Below, piece after piece: positions 11,601 to 20,600 of a stretch of DNA of 24,176 nucleotides (position 1 is its first letter; each line of letters begins with the position of its first letter). Both the position numbers and the translations under genes were made by a program. The stretch spans positions 1-24,176 of the forward strand of contig JAAAKB020021908.1 in the NCBI GenBank assembly GCA_010014835.2. The letters are read 5' to 3'. Source of the stretch: Apostichopus leukothele. Lineage: Eukaryota; Echinodermata; Holothuroidea; Aspidochirotida; Stichopodidae. The notes below the pieces were generated by a model. That model was not told the DNA's origin, did not search any database, and was given only the letters and a program-made list of their open reading frames with translations.

Positions 11601-14600
11601 TCAACTTGAGAATGTTGCAATCGTTGGTGATTTGATTTTAGTCCTCACATGCCGTCTATTCATCACAATGGAGAACTTTAGCATCATCTCTACAGAGGAT
11701 GCTACCATGTCAGTCCTGACAGAGTGGTATCTATATATATGGTTCTGCGTCCTAATGCACGTGATCTATCCTGTTTACATATCTCCAAAGAATTTGTACA
11801 GCACTGTAACCAAATTCTGTGGGGGAATTTCAAAGGAAATTTTTTGTTTTTGGGGGGGGGGGGTTCATCATGTTAGTAGTTAGATGCCTGTATTGCGATT
11901 TAGTGCACATATAGTACATACAGTGCAGTACACATGGTCGACCATTGGGATCAACACACACAATACACAACCAACAAAGCCAATGTTGGCTTTTTGGAAA
12001 GATTTGACCAATCACATTACTCTAACCAAAGTCAACAAAACTTTATAATATCTAGCTTGTCATTGGCAAGTTCTGTATAAACTACAGTAATGGGGAAAGT
12101 TGCAGAAAGTACCAGGAATTGTTGCCGGGAAATTCCCCCAATGAGAAATTTCTTTTGTGGGACCCTCCGGATAAGTTGCGGGAATCGCGCGCCCTAATGC
12201 AACACTGGTTCGGATATTGAATAGGCAATGGGCACGTACTCTGTCCAGCAGCGTCCAGAAGAGATTCTTTAAAGGCATTCTCTGTGACTTCAGCTTGTCA
12301 AGTTTCACGGAACTAGAAAGGACCGCTATGACAGCGCCCTCTGTAGATTTAGGGTGTGATTGAAGATCCCCATTAATACGTTTGTTGATCATCGATCTAA
12401 TGTCATACTTTGGACAGGAGTGCTAAACTTATATTACTGAGACCAAACTGTTAATGTTATACACTCATGTCACCATGACAGAAACATCAACATTTATGTT
12501 CATTTGTAGTTGAATTAGCCATAGAATCCAAAACAATTACTGGTTTGGGGATTATGAATGCTGATAATTAACAGTCTCCAACCCTACATCTGCACTCTCC
12601 TATCTACCTAACTAAATGAATGGAACATTTTAGCACTGCGTGCCCACTTCTTGGGCACTGCCCACATTCTCTTCCATTCCAAATCTGCCATTCCGAAGAG
12701 CAACTATGCGATCTGATCTACAGATTTTTTTCCAAGTTTTCTCACTATGTTGACTTTTGGTGATTTGTTTTTTTTTACCAGACTTTGTAGAGATGGAGAC
12801 AGGTAAGAGAGGAGCAGAATAAATCTCCAGTGATCATGCTGAAATGATGTTGTTGCATGTTTAATATTTGCTCTTCATCATTTCTTGGGGACTGACTTTT
12901 TAGATGACTACATTTGAAATGATCGTTTTCGAATAAATGTTACAGTAGCGTTACCTAACATTAGCTGGTAAGGTACCAACATCATAATGCCAGCGACAGG
13001 TACTTAACGTTTTGGCAGGAAAAAGTTGCTCAGTACGCCAAAGACTATTATGGTATTTAGCATGCACAGCTCACTACCGATTATACGTGAAGACCTGGGA
13101 CATGTGGTCGGGACCAAGCAGTTCTTGAATACAATTTTTTCCTCAAATATCAGTTGTATCAGCCCATATTGGGATCTAACTTATCAGATATCGGTGAAAG
13201 CAGATAATGGATATCGGTGCAACGATACTCCATAATGTGTGTAGCGTTACCTCTAATCAACACAATGCTCTACAATGAATAGTCATTTTATCAATAGCTA
13301 GTTATACTTACGTAATGCTGAAATTACCAGGCCTCTCAGCCATTGCAGGGTTGTAAGAGAATGTAGCATTAGCGATGGAAATAGACCTGTTCAGGGAATA
13401 AAAATAATAACATTTTTCATTGCCTAACAACAAAGGTCAAGATAAAGATAATTAGATAAAGTACACTTTTTTAATGCTTTGGATTGTGACAGTAAATTGC
13501 CTAATCAGTAATTCAACAACTAATTATCATGTTAAGTAAAGATAATGTGAACTTTACAACCCCATTGAGAGAAACCACTGTATGAGGAAACGACATGTAT
13601 CGTCGTAACAAGAGCTGTGTGTACATGCACAATGAGCAATATATCAACCAGCATAGGAAATAAACGGGGGCGACGTGAGCGCTAAAAAAGCCCATGAAAG
13701 CACAATTGCGAGGGCCTATAACAATAATCGCCCGGTAATATCAAAGGGGTCTATGCATAATTACTTTTGACATATGTTCTTCAATTGTTAACGCTTATTT
13801 ACTTAACCAAGGTTCTTTAAAATACGATATCAATTGTTTGTCTGCCACCAGTTTTCCTTGTAATGGCAAGTTTGTCCAGTTCCGCGAATTCCAAATTCAT
13901 TGTTTACGTACGCCTTAGACCTAGGCTGGGTCATAGTATAGCCCAATGATATACATAGTACTGTATAGTGCTCAATACAAGACCTACGACACAGCTTCAT
14001 ACTGTACATACTGTCAAGCCGACATTGGGGACGCAATGACACTCGAAATACGACATATACGAAATATTCCGGGAAACAGCGCATTCCACCTCCCACGTAC
14101 AAACTACATACAGAATAGTGAGTGTACTAGATGTACAGTATGTACACGTACGTTCAAAGCGTATGTATGTACATGTACACAGTATGTTGCAGGCACATCA
14201 TTCACACATGTATGTACAAAATGGAATATTTGCCATATTTCAGACAATATTGTGGCTTCATGATCAGCATATATATCATTGTATGGCCATTAGCCAGCAT
14301 GGATCAAAGTTGTTCACACAATTTACCCACAGTGCACAAGTCAGGTAACTTGCTGCATACAGGAAGTCACTCACCTGTTAACATTGCACATTGTGCACTG
14401 TATGATCTTGCACAAATGGAGAAAAATAAGTGACCAAAATCATGTTTTTAATACAAATTGAAAGTGTTGATTGAAAGTGTTGATCAATTGGTTGATCAAT
14501 TGGTTGTGTTCTTTTAGAAGTGAATATTTTGTGAATGCAGTCTGCAGGAAGTTACAATGTTATTTAATATATGACTATAAAATAACCGTCACAAACAAAC

Positions 14601-17600
14601 AAAATAGCCCTCGCACAGGTATTTGCTGGGGATGTTGTTTAGTCACAAATAGCCAGCTTAATATTTTTCATAATTCTGACCCTGATATGAACAATATATC
14701 CCAGCTGGTCAAAAGTCTTGTCTCACAGCAACTTACACTGTCTTGTTCATCCTCAGTAACTTGAACAGACCATGAGCAGACTTAGAAGAAGACTACCTTC
14801 ATTTATGCCATTCCCACTTGGCAGCTAATCAGAAGTTCCATCAACTTAATCATTATATTCTTTTAGCAAATTTATGTAAGTACAAATTTTGGCAGAACTG
14901 ATTACTTCTGGTGTGAACTTCTTTTGCTATGAACTTCTAAAGAGCAGCATCTTAATATTCAGTCAGGATTTCTGATCTGGAGGGGCACCAACATTATAAG
15001 AAGGGGGCACCGACAATGTAAGAATAGGCACCAATAATGTAACAAGGGGCACTGACTAATGTAGGAAGAGGCACCAACAATTTTAAGTGGTTGCACAATA
15101 CTGGTGTCCTGTAACTTGTGATATTCTTATACACATGATGTCATGCACAGTAGTCTGTACTGGAGAGGGGGGAGGGGAAAGGGATATGCCCCCAGCCCCC
15201 CTGTGCTCTAGCCTGGTTAAAGGGCCTGAGTAAATCACTGAACATTCGCTTTATACCCAATTGTTATATAACATATATTAATACACACTGGAATCTTGCT
15301 GCAACTCACCCTATTGGCACCAGAAACTCGTGGGATCTGTAGTAACACAACATGCATCTCTGATTATCAAACACAAACCTGCAGATGAATAATATGAGAT
15401 AAGAAAACAGACAATAATATTCAATGGTATCAAGTAGCTCCAGCAACTTCTAGAAAACATGATTATTTTACTTTTGTTCAGATTGTCAGATTACTCGATG
15501 GTTATGTCATCAGACACCACAGAAAATATCTCAGCTTTTCAGCCTTGGAGTAAAGGATCGAAGGATACTACTAATATATTAATATTATAAGGATACAGGT
15601 TAGAAGCAAATATACCATAGAGGATCTCCTGGATCATGAATTAAGAATGAGAATTTTAGAGCCAAGGGACTTCATCTGAGACTCGAAGCTCCATCTGTAA
15701 ATGTTTTCTAAAATTACAATTGTAGTGGCATTCATATAGCGAAATTTAAAGCACTTTATTGCTTAATTAGACTCACAATAACCTTGACATCTGTCATATA
15801 AAAGCCTGCAGGTACTCCAGGCAAATAAAACTGAACAATTAAATATGAAGTGGGTACTGTAAATGAATGCCTGTAAGAGCTAGAGGATAATAGTATGTAA
15901 TAAATATTTATATCATAATTGCATTTGCAAGTGGTTCAATACAATGCTATCTGATATTGTTTCATCAACTTTCACATTGTATTTGTATACATGTATTTAA
16001 TTACGTATACAGTTCTACAGTGCTGGCTCACATGAACATTTAGCAATCTGAGTGAATTCATAAGTACCAATGACAGTCAATGTGTGAATGAACACATATA
16101 ATAACACCTACTGTATGAACAGAACACAGGAAAGTTTCAAGGATCAGAAAGTGGAACATGGATGAAGACTACATTATTTCAGGCTAGATATACTTCTATT
16201 ATTTATCCAGTGTGTAACCAAATCCATGCATAGGTAATACATACATGGTGATATATTGTTACAACATTAGCAAGCACATACATAATATTAATATCATAAC
16301 TGATTAATAACAACCAAGGCAAAGATTCGAAACATCTGGATGGAAATTTTCAACGTAATAGAAATATTAGTGAAGTACCTAGTGAAGACTCTAGAAGGCC
16401 AATCTTGCAAAACTCATGTCTTCTAAGGGGTCTCAATAGAGAGATGTAGGTTGTATGTCTCTGAAAGTCATTAAGGAACCACCCCTTCATTGTAGGCCTG
16501 TGTGCTGTCCCTCATTGTGATGCAAGGTGAGAATGGATATTGACCAAAACTTGTCACTCAGAAAAATCCAAGTCCAGCAAGTTTTGGAATATTCACTTCA
16601 CGTCGTTGCCAACAGTTCCCAGCACTGAGAAGCACTCTTATGATGGTGATGATGGGAATGCCTGAAGGACTGATCTGTCGGTCGCACCTACCCCACCCCC
16701 TCCTCCACCCTGCCCACCCAGTACCATACACCCTGACTCAGCTGGGTAATCAGCTGGGTAATCAGCTGGGTAATCAGCTGGGTAATCAGCTGGGTAATCA
16801 GCTGGGTAATCAGCTGGGTAATCAAGCAACAACAGGGTAGTTGATGACCTTAATGCCACTGCTCTGAAAATGCCATTAAGGAGGTAACCAGGCCTTTAAC
16901 CTAATGTGCACTAACACTCACCGGTTACAATTGAAACCTTAGATAACTTTCACTAATCCAGTCAAGTAATTCAAAGCAGATGAAAATGACACACTTCAGT
17001 CGTGCCAACATTCTCTATCTGTTTCAGGTATCATACTTGAGCCCTAACATCACTACTAAGTCTTATTCATTGATAGTTTCCCGAAGAAAGATGTCCCCAG
17101 GTCAAAATTTAACTGATTCTTGCTGAAACAGTGAGTGCGCTCTCAAGAACTGGGACCAAACTAACTGTTTCATGATGGCCCAAAATTGAATGGTCCTCCA
17201 AACCTTTGTGAACCGCTGATATGGTTCATCTGTAGTTTCTATTGTTGTTACTTCATTAAAAAGGATTTGGAGGAAACTTGTACAATGAAGTCTCAAAACT
17301 GGTGAAATATACAGAGAGGTTGGCATACTCTTATTTCTATCATCAGGAGTCAGAAGTGTCCATTCTGAATTGTTATCAGGCATGGGCTGCCATATCAAAG
17401 CATCTGCCAAAGAAAATCCTTGTCTGTCGGAAAGAATCCAAGATAACTTGCAAGGAGCTAACTTTGTAAAGACCCTTGAGATCGGGATGATGTTACAATG
17501 TTCCCGTCCTCTGAGAGAAACATCCTTTGCTATCGATTCCACTAGTAGCCATGCGATGAAGTCTGTTATACTTCAAAAATACTAGCAGTCAGTATCAGCC

Positions 17601-20600
17601 GCAACAATCTAACAATAACTGCACAGATTCAACAACAGAAAGTGCTACATATGTAAACCAGTGCTATGATCTAGAAGATAAAGGCAGTAGCGTACGAAGC
17701 AATGAACGCTAGCAGATCTGCAAGGCCCTGGGTTCAAGCCCTGCCAAAGTATGGTTCATGAAGGAGAAATCCAGTTTTTCCATCTGAAATGGTCTTCTAA
17801 ATATTAACAAGTTGACCTCAAGTAACCTTTGACCTCCACCAATTTCGGCAGAGCTCCTATATTTACTTACCAAGAGGGATCCATAAACCAAGTCTGAAAT
17901 TGATCCCAACTTTCACTTTCCTTGTGTTATTGTGTAAACACAAAACTTGATTATGCGTCGCCGACATACTCAATCTAAATGGCATTGACTATAGATGTTC
18001 GAATAGCAGCTCAAGTCCATGCAGATCAAGCCTTTTGTGCCACAGAGAAAGTAAATCTCGACATCATTATCATCACCCACGCAATCAATCTCAAATCTCA
18101 AATTTCATTTTCTATGTCTATTATAGTGGTGTTTTGTTTTATACCCAACTCTTTCTTACTTATTGAAGATCAAATAATGTGTTAGTAGTATCACAGAACA
18201 CATTCTATTCAACTCAATTAGATTCAATTCAATTCAACTTTATTTCAAACTTTGCAGCAGATATAACAGTATATTAAAACAAGACTACTGTACGTGACTA
18301 CATACCGTAGTAATGATGTAAAATATGACAAATACAATGTACAGATACATACAGAATGGTTGAGGAGATTCATTGGCAAGCCACTGTAAGCTTGGCTTTT
18401 GTGAACCCCAAAATAGTAGGTACCAAAAAAAATACAAAAGGACATATAAACATACACGCAGACAAACACCTAGCTCAAGTACAAACACCTTACAAACCTA
18501 CATAATAGAAACACGTACAAATACACACAGAAACATAAATAGACTATACGTTAAGAAAACAATATAGGTACTACAGAACTCTTGAACAGCAATATCTGGA
18601 AGTACAAATAGTCTCTAAACAAATAGGTCATGAAGTTACGCTTGACAGAGGAAATAGAAGGAGATGGCATTCCAAGTATCGGACCCAGTAAACCTGATGT
18701 TTTCGTTGAGTAAGGGTTAGCTGCTATGATGGATTTGTACAGTCAGAGCAATATCTAGTACTGTACCCATGTACATGCATCCACCACAGAAATCAGAGAA
18801 AGGACTTAGCAGAATACTTTGAGAAGTCTGGAACATAAAAACAGCAACTTGATGTTTGATAATATCATGAACATTGAAGTTGTTGAATTTCTTGAAAATT
18901 GGCTGAATGATCAGATCAAGACTTGCTATCAATTGAGTGAGTTTATTAATCACCACACTACATGGTAGGTATGGTTTTACAGTGTAGTGAATGGTCCAGA
19001 TTGTTGTTGATGAGGATTACAGTGGAGATAGAAAAATACAACTATCCACTGTACCTGCCCTTTTCATGCACTTTCGTGTGAGAAGACCGCACAATAAGTA
19101 AGTGCATCTGTATTCAACCGACATTTGAATCAACATTTGTATTAAACCACATCAAGTCCTAGCAAAGTTAACTTTGTATTTAGACACATTTCTCCTGCAC
19201 TTTTTATACATTACAAGCTGTTAACTGTAGTATTTGGCATATAATGGTTCATTTTCCTGGATATGGTGGACAATAATATAAGTACAGATTTAGCTCTAGT
19301 CATCAGTTAATATTGACTTTGTTTATTGGCATCATTGTTCTTTTCTTGAAAGTCTTAATTATCTTTACCACTGAATTGGATTCCTTGAAAATAAATGTCT
19401 AGAAGAGAATAAAGCAAAATCCATATTGCTTAGTGGTCTCTTAAATTTCTTAGTTGTTTGACAAAAAATTTATTTACATTTGACCCTGAAATTTTCCATT
19501 TAAACTTGAAATATTCTAAATATGGCATTATTTTTACTGTTTGTGCTATACCCTTGTATCCTGTGGCCGATTTCACAACGCTAATATTGGAACTATTCAA
19601 AACAATACTTAATATATACACAAAACAAAATCTCTTCCTGAGCAAGGGGACAGTTTTACAATGGTAGATATATGAGTTATATAAATGTTTTAACCTGGTC
19701 GGAAGCAGACCTACTTCATAGGTCCTCCAAAAGTTGTAAGATTATTATATCTCTTCCTCTCTAATTCACAGATCTATGTATTCATATTATCATATCATAA
19801 CTTTATTTGTGCACACCATTACTGGAACTGTTGGAACCTGACATGCACAATTGAATTTGGGGTTTGTTTTTTTTTAATAACAAATGAGTGCAATTTGTGG
19901 TTATGCTTAGATCTATAAATATTCAAAGTTTACAAAATGATTATAAAATTAAGTGCTTATGTCAGCAGGCTCTCCTATAATCAGTACAAAGATTTTACAC
20001 CTTTAAATAACACTTTTAAACTGATTACTTGATTTTGCTAGAGGTGTGTTCTGAAAATAGCACTAATTTGACATTCCATATTCTGAAGGAAACTAACATA
20101 TTAAGTTTGAGTATGTAAGCATGTTATTGTAAGTTCTCCTCTGACCAACAATTTATGGTACCACCCCTAACCGAAAGTCATACTGTAAGAGGAAATGCCA
20201 ATTTCCCATTGTTAGACTCAAAGATCTAGGAAGTCGTGGAGAGATCTCCTGAAGTACATGTGTTGGTGTGTATGTAAACTTAATGTACATATGTACACAC
20301 TGTGAAACAGAACCACCTTCCATAGTAGCTTCATGAATAGTTTTGACCATACAAGAGAGTAAGTAATTAGGAACATGATTAATGTCCACAGTAAAATGCA
20401 CTAAATGAAACACTTACATGTAAGTAATGTCCACAGTAAAATGCACATGAAACACTTATATTTAAGGTAATGTCCACAGTAAAATGTACGCATGAAACAC
20501 ATTTACAGTATTGTCCACAATTAAATGCACACATGAAACAGTTACCTTTATATGACAATAGTCCATTTAAGAAATGATACCTCTAAATATCCAATAAGCT

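Noticed and set aside
12060-12392. 110-codon minus-strand ORF over the GC-rich island
   Set aside because: No known motif, and higher GC lengthens chance frames. Kept only as a compositional finding.
13946-14433. Three overlapping plus-strand ORFs of 76 to 105 codons
   Set aside because: Mutually overlapping frames over a GTAC-rich palindromic stretch, with no family motif or splice context.
14471-14764. 97-codon plus-strand ORF
   Set aside because: Begins in short duplications and has no recognisable domain; chance is the simplest reading.
16638-16859. ORFs encoding QLGN or DYPA repeats on both strands
   Set aside because: They are a by-product of a perfect 12-bp minisatellite; no splice sites or flanking coding signal.
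17690-17760. Functional tRNA gene
   Set aside because: A perfect B-box is present, but there is no foldable acceptor or anticodon arm and the sequence runs into a SINE body shared with another locus.
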